Below are positions 12,601 through 23,845 of a stretch of DNA of 64,000 bases, in pieces. Source of the stretch: Sarcocystis neurona. Lineage: Eukaryota; Apicomplexa; Conoidasida; Eucoccidiorida; Sarcocystidae. The first letter of the stretch is position 1, and each line of letters opens with the position of its first letter. The stretch spans positions 2,403,366-2,467,365 of the forward strand of contig KL647303.1 of assembly GCA_000727475.1 (NCBI GenBank), given 5' to 3'. The notes below the pieces were generated by a model, which saw only the letters and a list, made by a program, of their open reading frames with translations, was not told the origin of the DNA and did no database searches. The position numbers and the translations under genes were made by a program.

Positions 12601-13582
12601 AGCAGTAGCAGCCGGCAAGGAGAAGTTGCGCGGACATCTCGTGGCCATAACACTGCCTATTCCTCGTGGGGTTCTTCGTGGCCTGCCTCCCGAGTACCCC
12701 TGCGTGCCTTCTCGCATCAGACGGGGAGGACTGCGCTCGTCCTTGCGTGCGCAGCGGTACGAGCGTCCCTGCCTTGCAGGACATCACATGCCTGCAGCGC
12801 TGTGCGTGTCTCTCTGTCTGCCTTATTGTATGTCTCTTCCCAGCGTATTCCTGTCTCACCCTGTCCGTACGCAGTCGATCTGCGTCTCTGCCCAGGAGAA
12901 TACGTGCGACTGTTCTGCATGCGGCTACAGACACCCCTGCAGTGTCAGCCGCATGCAGGCCCTCCCCACGCTACGCCCATGCCAGAGGCCGACGCGTTCT
13001 TTGTGGGCCGGTCTTCTGTTCGTCTAACGTAGAGAAGAAACACACACACTCGTAACGCTGGATTCTCTGGGTCCACGCCTCTGTGCACACGGGAGATGTA
13101 TATGCGCCTATGTGTTTGTATGTGCCTTTGCGTCCAGCCGTGCACGCGCCCATCCGCGGGCCCTCCGTTACACATCCGCATGCCCGCAGACATGTTTGAG
13201 GGGCTGGTTCCAGAGGCGCATCGCCGCTGCAGGGGCACGAGCGTTTTTCTGCTGCTGCGTGATGCTGCTGCGGGTGCAGGGACTGGCGCCAAGCGAGGCC
13301 GACGTGGAAGCCCTGGCCACGAGGAGCGGAGGAGAAGTAACGGCCGAGGCGTTTACGCAGTTCTGTGCGGCTTCTGCACACCCGGAAGACGCAGCAGAGA
13401 ACATGGCGCGCTTTTTTTCTCTGTGGGACAGCAGCGGCTCGGGGATGCTGTCCGCCACGCAGATTCGGCAGCTGCTGCAGGCTTTCGGAGAGCCTCTCAG
13501 TGACGAGGATGCCCAGTTTGCAGTGACTGTGATTGGAGAAGGCAAGGATGTCATCGACTATCGCGACTTCTGCAGAAAGTAA
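9699..13582 (+). CDS. MTIP/MLC1-like myosin A light chain (spliced)
   Basis: A calmodulin-like light chain of the type that binds the tail of the gliding motor myosin A at the pellicle. Exon 1 (9699-9797) starts at ATG and ends at CAA|GTAAGT in phase 0. It encodes a Cys-rich N-terminus (Cys 3, 4, 5, 11 and 14), then a Leu-Pro-x-Pro-Lys-Glu-Thr stretch matching the palmitoylated N-terminus of MTIP/MLC1. The C-lobe exon starts after TGCAG at 13280 with Gly-Leu-Ala-Pro-Ser, a signature of this family. It contains an EF-hand (LWDSSGSGMLSATQ) and ends with IDYRDFCRK. There it either stops (TAA 13580-13582) or splices at AAA|GTAAGT to a short last exon that I cannot place. A middle exon at 13138-13206 fits in phase but has a weak GTTCCA donor, so the middle of the protein is unresolved. 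Which MLC paralogue this is remains open. Confidence 0.68.
10100..10165. repeat. CTCTGT polypyrimidine repeat
   Basis: A CTCTGT/CTCT tract inside the first large intron of the light-chain gene. Confidence 0.7.
12150..12216. repeat. TA microsatellite in light-chain intron
   Basis: A long interrupted TA tract, with a second at about 12280-12340. Both lie between the first and the C-terminal exons of the light-chain gene, so they are probably intronic. Confidence 0.8.
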
Positions 13583-14072
13583 GTGAAACGGACTCTTTCT
13601 TGTTTTGTCCTGTTTCGCGTGCGCTGCTGCTTCTGCCCATGTTGCTGCTTTGTGTCCGGATGCTGCTTCTTCTCCTGCTGCTGCCGGGGCTCTCAGCTGC
13701 TGTCTCTAGTGCTGCTACTGAGGCTGCTCTTGATGTTGCCTGTCTTCAGGCCATTGGTTCTCTTGCTGCTGCTGCCGCTCTTGCTGTTGATTCCCTCGTC
13801 GCCGCTACGTCTCTAGCCGCTGCTACGTCCGGCTGCAACTGCCGCTTTCCTGAGTCTGCCCTGTCTCTTTGGCAGTGTGCCACTGCCTTCCGCCTGCTGC
13901 ATCTGTGGCCAACTCCACAAGAGGAGCTCTTGCCTTTGCCAGCGCCGCCGGTCTTGCTGCTGCTAGGCCAGAGCAGGTGCTGACTGCTGCGCGCCGAGCG
14001 AAGTATCTGCAGATTCTTGCTGCAGCTGTTGTTGCTCGTGCTCTGCGTGTGAAGTCGAAAGTGGAGTGGTGA
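13583..14072. repeat. CTG-rich block after light-chain exon
   Basis: Degenerate CTG/GCT triplets follow directly on the C-lobe exon. They are either 3' untranslated sequence or a last intron, depending on whether the gene stops at 13582. The Leu/Ala-rich open frames across it look like products of the repeat, not an independent gene. Confidence 0.6.
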
Positions 14073-15915
14073 GCCTATTTTTCGCTGCCAGCTAGTAGTG
14101 GGCGAGTCACGACTTGTTAAGAAAAAGAAGAAAAGAGGAAAACAAAGGGGCAAAACAGATCAAGCCAAAGATACGTATGTGCGGGTTCGCATTGCTGCTG
14201 CCCTCCGTCTTCCGACGCTGCTGCAGGGGTTTGCCCTCTCTTCAGCAGCCTGCTCTCTGCTTAGGTGTACGTGAACAAAGACGCACGCATTTTTGTGTGT
14301 GTCTCTATGTAAGCATTTGTACATATTTATGTAGCTACATCTATACGCACGTACACACACGTATATACGTGCGTCCAGAGAGAGAGAGCGACAGTGGTGT
14401 ATAACAGGTAAGACTTAGCACGCAGAGAGAGAGACATGTTGATGAAGAAGGTGTAAGACTGCAGGTCTACAATATTTTCTGTGATAGAACTCGCATGCAT
14501 GTGAAACTCATCTTGGCGCATCTCACAAACGTGTGAGCATTTGTGCATGCTTGTGTTGGCGCATCGCGCCTCTCTGACTCTTCTGCTGTTGCTGCGTGGT
14601 GTGCGCTTTTCCCTGCCCCTCTCCTGCTGCTGCAGCGGGAGATTTCTGAGTCACGTGTCCTCAGTGCTGCTTCTGCTGCTGCTCGGAAAAGACTGCATCT
14701 CTTCCTGCTGCTGGCGGTGCCACTTTTCTGCTACGTGCGCTAGTTGGTCGTGTTTGGTTCTCTGTCTCACCGTACGCCTGTGCCGACCACTCCTCATGCG
14801 TGGATCTGCGTCTCCCACCAATCTGTCTGCTGCCGCTCGGACTTCAGTATGCCTGAACGTCAATGTCATGCTTGCCGGTGCTGCGCACAGTAGGATCGGA
14901 TTCGCTCTGGTGCTGCTGCGGCTGTGCGTGTCCTGGCGGATTTCGGGCCCTCACCTGCCGCCGCGTGGTGGTGCCTGCGTTGCGAATCTGCTGCTGGGAA
15001 TGCCGTGTGAGTGCGCGGCTGCTGCTGTGGCCTCGCGAGACGTACAAGTTCGGTGCTGCTGCCGCTGCTCTAGAGTCTAAGCGTGTGGACGTTTGCTGTT
15101 GTTCGTCTGTCGCCTTTTTGTGTCTGCTCGCCTGTACACGCCTCGCTGCTGCTGCTGCTGCTACGCCTTGACGGTCTCGCTGGTACTGCACATCACTAGC
15201 GAACTACTGCTGTCCTGCTGTCTGCGCCTTCTTCCTTGGTGCACGTACTCGTGTTTGCACTATTTATACACATACGTACGCCTCGAGTTACGTGCCAGCT
15301 GTTGACCTGGGCTGTACACATGTGTGTAGGCACCGACTTGCGTGCCACAAATAGATGTCTATATACATATATATATGTACAGGCTACAATAAATGTATAT
15401 ATGTGTACATGGATATATGTGTATGAGGTGGCGGTCCCACTGCATCTATGCATACGTAGGTACCTTTGTTGATCTGGCTTGACGTGTGTGCGTGTGCTTG
15501 TATACACTTCAACTGTTGCTGATATTCTCCTTGTTGCTCTCCAAGCGTTGACGTTGTGTGTGTCTCTCTCTCTCTCTGGTGCGGGGGAATCATCCGCGGA
15601 AGTGTTCCGAACTTTTACTGGTTTATCTTGTGCTGTTGCCGAGTCCGACTGTCTCTCTCTATTTGTCTCCCTGATGTTGCTGGTGGTCCTTGTGTCTCTG
15701 TACATCACTGCTCCTGGGGCTCGCACGCGTCTGCTTCTCACACGCCGCGCCGACTGACTGCATTGTTGCCGTCTTCTCGCTCCTGATCGTCGCTAAGACT
15801 TGCCAGTGCTCTCGCTGCTACGGTTGATCGCCGGGGTTCTTTCTCACCTTCCAGCTGCTGGTGTCGTGTGTCTCATGTGTATACATATATATATATATAT
15901 AAATATATCTATATG

Positions 15916-15953
15916 TAAGTAGTAGTAGTAGTAGCAGTAGTAACAGCAACAGC
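15916..15953. repeat. GTA/GCA trinucleotide repeat
   Basis: Repeated AGT triplets grading into AGC/AAC triplets, directly after a TA run. Confidence 0.8.
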
Positions 15954-18443
15954 ACTGGGTTCATCACTAAGATCAGTAGAAGTAACAACACCAGTAGAAA
16001 CATGGATATATGCGTATGTATTCCTCTGAATAAAAAGCCGTCCAATGGTGTGTATCTCCATACATAAGGTTTCCTACTGATACGACTGTGAGCACGGGTA
16101 AATGCTGCTTGGTTGCAGCTGCAGTGCAAAATCTTCTGTTGTGCAACTACGTAAGAATCAGAGCCCAACGTTTGCACGAAAGCGCGTGCAACGCCCTTGA
16201 CAGCCGGCAGAGCGCGACATATATATATAGATATATATATATGAGCAAGTGGATATACAAATAGATATCTGTATGTACACGCATACATTTACGGATAGCT
16301 CCCCTTGCACGCACACATATATATGTATATATATATATATATATACGTATATGTATAAACGTATCTATATCTCTCTCTATATATATCTATATATCTTGGT
16401 GCGTGTCCTTGGCGGTATTCCTCTGTCATACACGTGAAGGCGTCCATCTCTACGAGCTGTGTGACAGCTAGAATGCGTACATTGAAGCCCTGCAGCGCCT
16501 GTTGATGTCGCTGCTTCTAGGCTGCTCGCCGCATCTGCGGAACAAAGGCAGTAGCCCGTCCGTCTTTTGGATGCTGCTGCTGGTCGTGCCTGCTGCCTTC
16601 CCCAGCGCCAGTTCCCCAAGTAGGCAGTTTCGTTTCAGGGTGCGCTTCACCGCCAAAGGTTACCTTCAGATCCAATCACCCGCCCATACGTCTATAGCCA
16701 TACAAATAATTTTTAATGCATGTTTAGGTAAGTATACATGTATATATACTTACCCAGCAATGTGTACAAATATAACTATATATATGTATATATATATATC
16801 TGCGTCTTTAAATACTTCGCAAGTTGGTGAATGTACACGTGTACAAATATGTTCACACTCCGTTGACTACACGTATATATATATATATATGTAAGCATGT
16901 GTGAACCTTTGGCCACCCGAAGGAAGAAGCTCCCTCTTAAAATTCTTTAGAAATTGGGCATTGTAAGCACTACGTTTTTTCCGTAACTCTGTATATCAGC
17001 CACACGTGGAAAAATATATACACGCGTGTGCGTATATACGTAAACCTCAATTTAGATAGAAGGCAAGCACCATGGATAGATAGGTTGTTTTCGTGTGTGC
17101 GCGTACGTTTAGATGTAAGCAGGCTATTATGAAGACACACGACGCTGTGCTGTCTACGTCTGTGTATATATATATATATATATGTTCATAGGTGTATACG
17201 TACTCTCATGGAAATGACATCGACTGCAGTTACAGCTCGACCCAACATCGATTGAAACATAACGATACTTCCATTACACGCCTATAAAAAACACGCAACC
17301 ATATTTTATGACGTTCTACGCTGCATAGACACGTGTAGAGCAGCATATGTGGTGGTAGGCACACATTCTCGTACAGGTGTATGCACGCGTATGCATATAT
17401 ATGTAACTACATCCAGACACCCAGCTGTTTTCACGTCCGTCTTTGCAGGCGGCGCACACGCGGGTGTCGTTTGTATGGAAGCATGCCAACTCTCTACTTG
17501 GCGGCGCGAGCACGTTTGTCTCGCTGTTTTTGTGTCTGCCTCTCTTAAGCATGAGGAGGCGTACACTCACCGTAGCTACATGGGCATACACGCACGTATA
17601 CGTATAACTGTTTTCAGCGAGGTGTCATTGTAGCACAATGTGACCCAGACAGTGACTAAGGCCCTCGTCAAATTCCCTGGGTCTAAGCGGCCTGGAACGT
17701 TTGCGACTGCGTGCGATTGCGGCGGCTGTTCCTGCGTCTCAATGCGGTTGTTACTTTTTCGGCAGCTCACGCACTTGCGGTGCTTACACGCTTGTTCTCG
17801 CTGGTTCCGATTTGTACAGAAGGCGTTGTGGGGGTAGGATCGTCAGTTTTGTACAAATCGATTACCTAACTATTACTCTCCGCCTTGGTACGCGCACAGC
17901 GTCCGAATAGCTCATGATGGTGTCACACTCGACAAGATCATTGTCACAGCGGAATGTTGCTTGATATGCTTCGTGGCGTACTCGTCGAGGGTGTTACCAT
18001 GTTCCCACTATTGTTGACGCCCATTTTGACTCAGAGGAAGCCACCTTCAAAGCAGCAGTCCAGCGTGATTTACGGCTGCATGCGGTACGACTGTCGGTCG
18101 TGTGCGCTAGTCGCCGCTGATCTGCCTTTCCTCGCTTCAATATGTACGTCACACTACGCAGTCGCTAAACACAAAGATATTAATGACATCCACAGTTAAG
18201 TGGGACGGCGCGGACAGCTTGACTTTCATGCACCGATGTGGGCGGCTGTTGCATAGTGTACGAGTGAGGAGCGTTGTGGTCGGTCACGCATAACCTAGAG
18301 TACTTCTGAATGGATTGACTACTAAACGCAGATATATACGCACGTCGTTGGTCGTCTCTGTGTATGTGTATACGCACGCGCACATTCTTTTACATAACTC
18401 GTATGCATACAATCGTGTACACTTAAATACAGAAGTAGATTCA

Positions 18444-18465
18444 CTCCTGTGCAGCTGCACAGGAG
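18444..18465. other. Perfect 22-bp palindrome
   Basis: Eleven bases followed without a spacer by their exact reverse complement, centred on CAGCTG. It could be a symmetric protein-binding site or chance; no gene is adjacent. Confidence 0.6.
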
Positions 18466-18533
18466 CACTCGCGCTTCGTCGCCTCCTCAGTACCTCATAT
18501 GGAATACGTATCTACATTTGTGTATTCCTAAAC

Positions 18534-18534
<1 letters not shown>

Positions 18535-18564
<30 letters not shown>

Positions 18565-18617
18565 TGCAAACATGTACACATCTTACATATATATATATAG
18601 ATATATATATATATATA
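18535..18617. repeat. Compound TA microsatellite
   Basis: Two TA/TG blocks separated by about 25 bases. These are the last microsatellites before the sequence turns nearly repeat-free at about 18.65 kb. Confidence 0.85.
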
Positions 18618-18650
18618 CACTCGGCGTAGATAGGCAAGTGTATTCTCAAT

Positions 18651-20326
18651 ATCTATATGAAGTTATACGTAAGCTTATGTAGTGTCCTGCGTTGTTGGCT
18701 CTGCATACACGTGTGCGGCATACCCTTCGTGAACTGCAAGAGGCTCGCAAACGTTTTATGGAGTGCAAGCTCCTGCCCCTTTCCCGTCCCTTGCTCTGCA
18801 GAAAGATACTCAGTATTTGATTAACAGGCAAAATTTGATGCCACGTGTCAAGCTATTGGTAGTGAAAAAAGTCAGTGAGCTAATAGATGCTTGAGTCTTG
18901 GTGCGGGTGACCTGTGCTGGGGCCGGACCACTGTCCTGTGCCCCGTCGATTGCTGAGTTACCATACCCTTCTCTTTCGGGCGCATGCATTTGAATAATCT
19001 CTGTACTGCTCCAGATCTGAACGTTTAACAGGCAAGGACGCAATCAGTTGTTTTGTACCTTACTGCTTGCTAAGAAGTGTTGTCCCATTCAATTCCCATT
19101 CCCGTACCCACCGAAGTAATTCGGCCTTTGCAGTGCAGTCACTCGACGATCGAACCATCAGCTTGCTAATATTCACGCTGAGTCCTCTGCGTACAGAGGT
19201 GCCAACCAAGTAGTTACTCTTTTTGGGAAATCCAGATGCACTGCACCTGCGTCTCCGTGAGTCCGTGAGATGAGAACTTTTTATGTCCTATGAGACCGAT
19301 GTAAATCACCGCAGCCATACGTCCTACTCCTTTCCACATCAGACAGTTGGTTGGTACATTATCGTGATAATGAAGAAATCAGCTACTTTTTTCGTCTAAG
19401 GTATTTGTTCACCTGGTACTCGCGTACTCAAGGTGCAGACTTTCACGTCACATTGACCGATGGACGCACTTGACTACTTCAACAGTTGGTGAGAATACGT
19501 AGCAGTCAACTTCTACGTAATTTCTCCATTCAGCAGACACCTATTCCATCAGGAACATGCTCGGCGTATGAACCCTACAAACGTAGTTACCGTGTTGTAG
19601 TGTTCAGTCAAAGATAATAGCTGCCACTAGGCCAGTGAGCGACCGTCCAAGTTAAAAATCAAGTAATCTGATCTTCGCTGCATACACACATTTATAGTCA
19701 GCCTCTTGAAAACTACGTACAAACGTACACCTTCTGCAACTGCACGTCTGTTTCCCCATGCAGTTTAACTCTACTTACTTGTCTTTCACCAGTCCATTTA
19801 TTGAAACAGAACTGCCTCAACCTGGTAGCCGAATAGGGTACTGACGCAAAACTTCCACAGGTAAATAATCCATGCGTCACGCATTCGAGAAAACACTTCC
19901 CAAACTCTCGATGCCTGCACGGAAGTGTACAAGACCTAACGCGTCGAGGCATCACGCATCCATTTTGTCAATCTTTTTGATCATCCGTGGTTCCGGCAAA
20001 TAGTGAATGTAGCAGTCAACTTTTGGGCACACACCGTGGTCGAACAGATGTTCAAGCAGTTCGGGATTTGTCAACTAGATAGCCCCTGGCAGGATTTCGT
20101 GTTCGGGTACTCCCTTCACCGGGCAATCCACTCGTGAAGTGCTCGCTTCAATCATTTTGTATATTGCTTTTGAGTCAGTGATCAGTAGCAAAGTCTGTCC
20201 TGGTCTTCTTCAACTTCGCAAGTACTCGGGGGCTTCACTAGGCCGTGGCTCAGCATAAAATCATTTTTCCTGTCTTGGCGGCGCCGCAGCCGTTTACCTG
20301 TCAGAAATCAGCCACATTATTCAGCG
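18651..20326. other. Low-repeat stretch without recognised gene
   Basis: Composition changes abruptly: no TA or CTG tracts, and stop codons are frequent in all six frames. The longest open frames are under 100 codons and show no familiar motif. It looks like unconstrained or long-decayed sequence. Confidence 0.5.
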
Positions 20327-20555
20327 GGTATTTCGGTGGATTAATGGGGATTTGCTTGTGTCAGCATATGCGACACAGAAGGATTGTTGACCAATCTATC
20401 CACAGAGTGGTCAACAATCCTTCCGTGTCGCCAATCTATCCACAGAGATGGTCAACAATCCTTCCGTGTCGCCAATCTATCCACAGAGTGGTCAGCAATC
20501 CTTCCGCGTCCGGTATGCTGACACAAGCAAATCCCCATTAATCCACCGAAATACC
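20327..20555. repeat. Fold-back element with 40-bp repeats in loop
   Basis: Two 66-bp arms (20327-20392 and 20490-20555) are reverse complements with about six mismatches, most of them in one short block. A 40-41 bp unit containing AATCTATCCACAGAG occurs three times (20391-20430, 20431-20471, 20472-20511), filling the loop and running into the right arm. The left arm also contains the reverse complement of part of that unit. The arrangement resembles a non-autonomous fold-back (MITE-like) element or a strong cruciform. No coding capacity and no target duplication were recognised. Confidence 0.85.
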
Positions 20556-22400
20556 ACCTGTATATTTAAGCTGTCCTCTTTTCCGCTAATAAGTTCAGCG
20601 GCCGTTTCGCTGAGATGTACTTTCTTTCTACCGTACGTCTCGTGTCCCCGCCGACTATTAAAAATACCGTTTAATCAGTTGTTTTGCCTGCGCTGCAGTG
20701 AACTGACCGGATGACTATCAACTGTTTTATCGCTTAAGTGTATTCACCAGACAACTATTAATGCCGTTGAACCCTTACGCGTTTGACCGGCTCCTATATC
20801 GCATTTTCATTTCCCCGTTCAACGCACCAGACCTTCACATAGAATTAGTTTAACTCTTCACTAGCCATGGAAGCCACATATAACCAGTCTATCAATCAAG
20901 TGCTGGACCTCTTATCTTTCAGTTCATGTCATGTTATTGACGTAAAAGTGGTGAAACTAATTGACCTAGGAGGCCGTCGGTGAATTGAAAACAAAAGCGC
21001 AGGCGGTTGGCAGGGTGTGACAAAGCAAGTCCTCGCACTGCTCTCGCAGTCACTGCTTCAGCGTTTCCTTCACAAATGGGTAACCTTGTTTTTAACAAAC
21101 CAAACGCCTATGCAGCGACCAAAGAATTCAGCCCCTGCGTTACGGGTGAACGTAGGCAAAAAGTGGTCAAAAATGAAACACGAATCTTCAGCGTGCCACT
21201 GACCATACACTGCTCCACCGACACTCAACAAGCAGCCTTGTATCGAGTAAACTCTCTCAGCTTTCCAGTGATTAAGCAGTAACAACCCACAAAGTCCATC
21301 ATCAGCTCACCAAGCAGGCAGTACCACAGTCATCACCAACAGTCAGTCAATAATTCTGTCCGCCCTCCAACAAATGAGCACTCTCATCAGGAAACCAATA
21401 ACATAGTCAAAGGAGCTACTTGAGTATCTCCCTGCACAGCTCTTTGGCTACGTTTGCTGCAGAGTGGCTTCGTCTCCACTGGCTGGGAAGTGCATAAAGT
21501 TTTCTAGAGCACTCTGGTAATGGTTCCATTGTTGCAACGCACTACCTTATTGGAAAACTGAGCCAGCCACCATCTAGACACTGCGCCTTCAAACTCAAAA
21601 GCAATTTACTTACTGCAACTGTTGCACCAGTGACTCAGTCAGCAAGCGTTTATTGCAGTCACATCACCTCGTAGTCTGGCCTCGGTTTTGCAAGAAGCCA
21701 CGAAGCAAGAAATTCGGCCCGGAAATCAGTGCGGGGTAGTGATCTGTTTCCACCACTTAACTCGTCTGCTAGTCACAAATTCAGTCTCTTGACCATGGAA
21801 GATCTTATAAACCTCTCAACCAAGTCGTCCACCAATTAGTGCTGAAACTGGGCGTCCCAGAAAACACCTAATGGACACCGTTATTACACTGTCGCGTGTT
21901 GGACTTCTTCCAGAGCGCCATATCGCATTCAACTAGGCTTAACGCCTTAATCAGTCGTTAGCTTCGCATTCTCCTTGCAGGTGATTCACTAACTGCACGA
22001 GCTGATGCATCACTGCCTTCTCCAGTTACGCGGTGCTCCCGCTGGCATGATCCTCCAGTGGGAGCAGCTGGCACCAGTGGCAGGAGTAGCAACTGCACCG
22101 ACTGAGTGTCAGCGGCAACAGTGACCCTTTTCGAGAAGCGTTGACCCGTAAGCTACAGTTAGTCGTGACAACATGCTGACAGAAGAAGCGTCGGCGAAGC
22201 TTCAGCAGAGGCAGGAGCTATAGAGGTCATACACAGGGGCAGCATCAGCACTGCTAAGGAGGGACAACAGCAGCAGCATGGCACAAGCAGGAGCCGCAGC
22301 ACCAGCAGTTCACAAGCAGGAAACACAACAACTACGTAGCAGCACCGCTTGCTCGAAAGCGGCAGAAGTAGCTCAGCGGTAATTCGATGTCACCACGAGA
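20556..22400. other. Low-repeat stretch without recognised gene
   Basis: Continues the repeat-free sequence. No exon pair or motif could be supported. CAG triplets start to reappear at about 22.06 kb. Confidence 0.5.
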
Positions 22401-23845
22401 ATCTGCAGAAGCTGCTACAGCATTTCAATAGGTACCGCATCTGCAATCCTTAGTAGAAAGAGCAGCAGCTGTATGTCACCAGCAAAAAGCAGAAGCAGCT
22501 GCATATCATCTGTAGCAACAGTTCAGCGGGGGTGTTTCAGCCATCAGCAGCAGCAGCGTGGTATTAACAACAGGGGCTTTTGGAGAATCAGCAGTTTCTT
22601 TCTCAGACGGTGTGCTGAGCCGGGATCCCCACTTCTACTGGATTTGTTATGGACGGGGGAAAGCCGCATACACGCTCTACCTCCTGCAGATGAGGAACAT
22701 CACATGTAAGTATTTGTTTCTTTAGGATTATGTGTGCTTGTGAAATTACTTCTGCATACAGAGCCACTTAATTCTGCCGGGAAAGGAGTACGGCCGGCCC
22801 AACGAAACGAAGCACGGGGAAGGACGCGCCATTCTTGTGACAACGCGTTTGTGTGCAGGTGCTCGCCCGTGGTTGTTGATACGAAAGAGAAGGCGCTCTG
22901 AGGGGACTTGAAGGTGATGGACGCACTCAGTGAATAGGAACAATACGTGCGTGCTCAGGAGACGAACGCATTTACCTGTCAGGGAAAGTGCATCGGCTCC
23001 GCGACAACGCCTGCTTGTCGTGCAGCAAGGACTGGAGAGGTGAAGTTTGCGGAGTGAAATGTAAAGAGAGACGCTGTCGTTTCACGCGGCCAAGAACATA
23101 GAACGATTATTTGTGTACACGCGCACGTCTAATCGTGTGTCTTACAAACGTATATGTTCTGTTCTGTGCGTGCGCACGTTTGTGAGTAGGACGCGCATAT
23201 GTGCAAATCTCTCTGATTATTTGTTTATGTGCAGAACCAGATGTTCGCGCGTGTCAACATGTGCGCACGTACGTACATTCTAGACACACGTGCAACAGCA
23301 TCAGTCCACGTGGGGGAACGCTGCTCAAATGAGAGCAGGAGTGTTTGCTTCCTCGGGTTCGGCAGCAGCAGCAGAGGCAGCAAACAGCACTCACGTATCA
23401 AATCTGTGCCACGTCCTATTTCCTCTGCCGTACTTGCCGCTGAGCAACAAGTTGAGCGTCAGCCCACCAACGTCTTCTAGTCATACGTTTGTTCTTCACC
23501 GATATCAAACAGCACAGGCCAAAAGCACAAGTGTTTAAAGCAGCAGTTGGCCACAGCACAAAACTGCCCGTAATAGTATGTCAGCCGCGCACCTCCACAC
23601 GTAGCACTGCTGCGCTTGGCGCAGGTGAAGCGACAGTGACACACCGATGCACCCCCTATTGTACGCTGAACCGCATACACGTATGGGGGTGGGAGCGACA
23701 CAATAGCAATGTTGCTGTCCCATACAGTTGTTCCCCTTTCCCCCTACATAATTAAGCGCTTGTATGCGCATATTCGTACATAACTGAATACCTCGAGCAG
23801 TATCTCCCCCTCTCTCTACACGCGTACACCCTGCGGCCAAAGACG
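22401..23845. other. CAG-containing intergenic stretch
   Basis: Lies downstream of the kinase gene, whose stop codon is at 23846-23848. A plus-strand frame at 22473-22709 is open but Ser/Gln-rich and unrecognised. The kinase 3' untranslated region and polyadenylation site should fall just below 23846, but no signal could be assigned. Confidence 0.45.

Larger units (their letters stand above)
14073..18650. other. Repeat-rich non-coding stretch
   Basis: No gene is supported. CTG-type degenerate triplets run from about 14570 to 15180. TA tracts sit at about 15881-15910, 16217-16240, 16317-16345, 16866-16890 and 17165-17183. On the minus strand, 16434-16516 is flanked by plausible splice signals and reads as a coherent peptide ending near LVEMDAF. 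It is an orphan exon candidate without recognised family (very low confidence). Confidence 0.5.

Noticed and set aside
13583..13983. Leu/Ala-rich frame after the light-chain exon
   Set aside because: It comes from the CTG block directly following the exon. It has no EF-hand or other motif.
20245..20714. Open frames across the fold-back element
   Set aside because: They contain translated copies of the 40-bp repeat and no protein motif. The structure is explained better as a DNA repeat.
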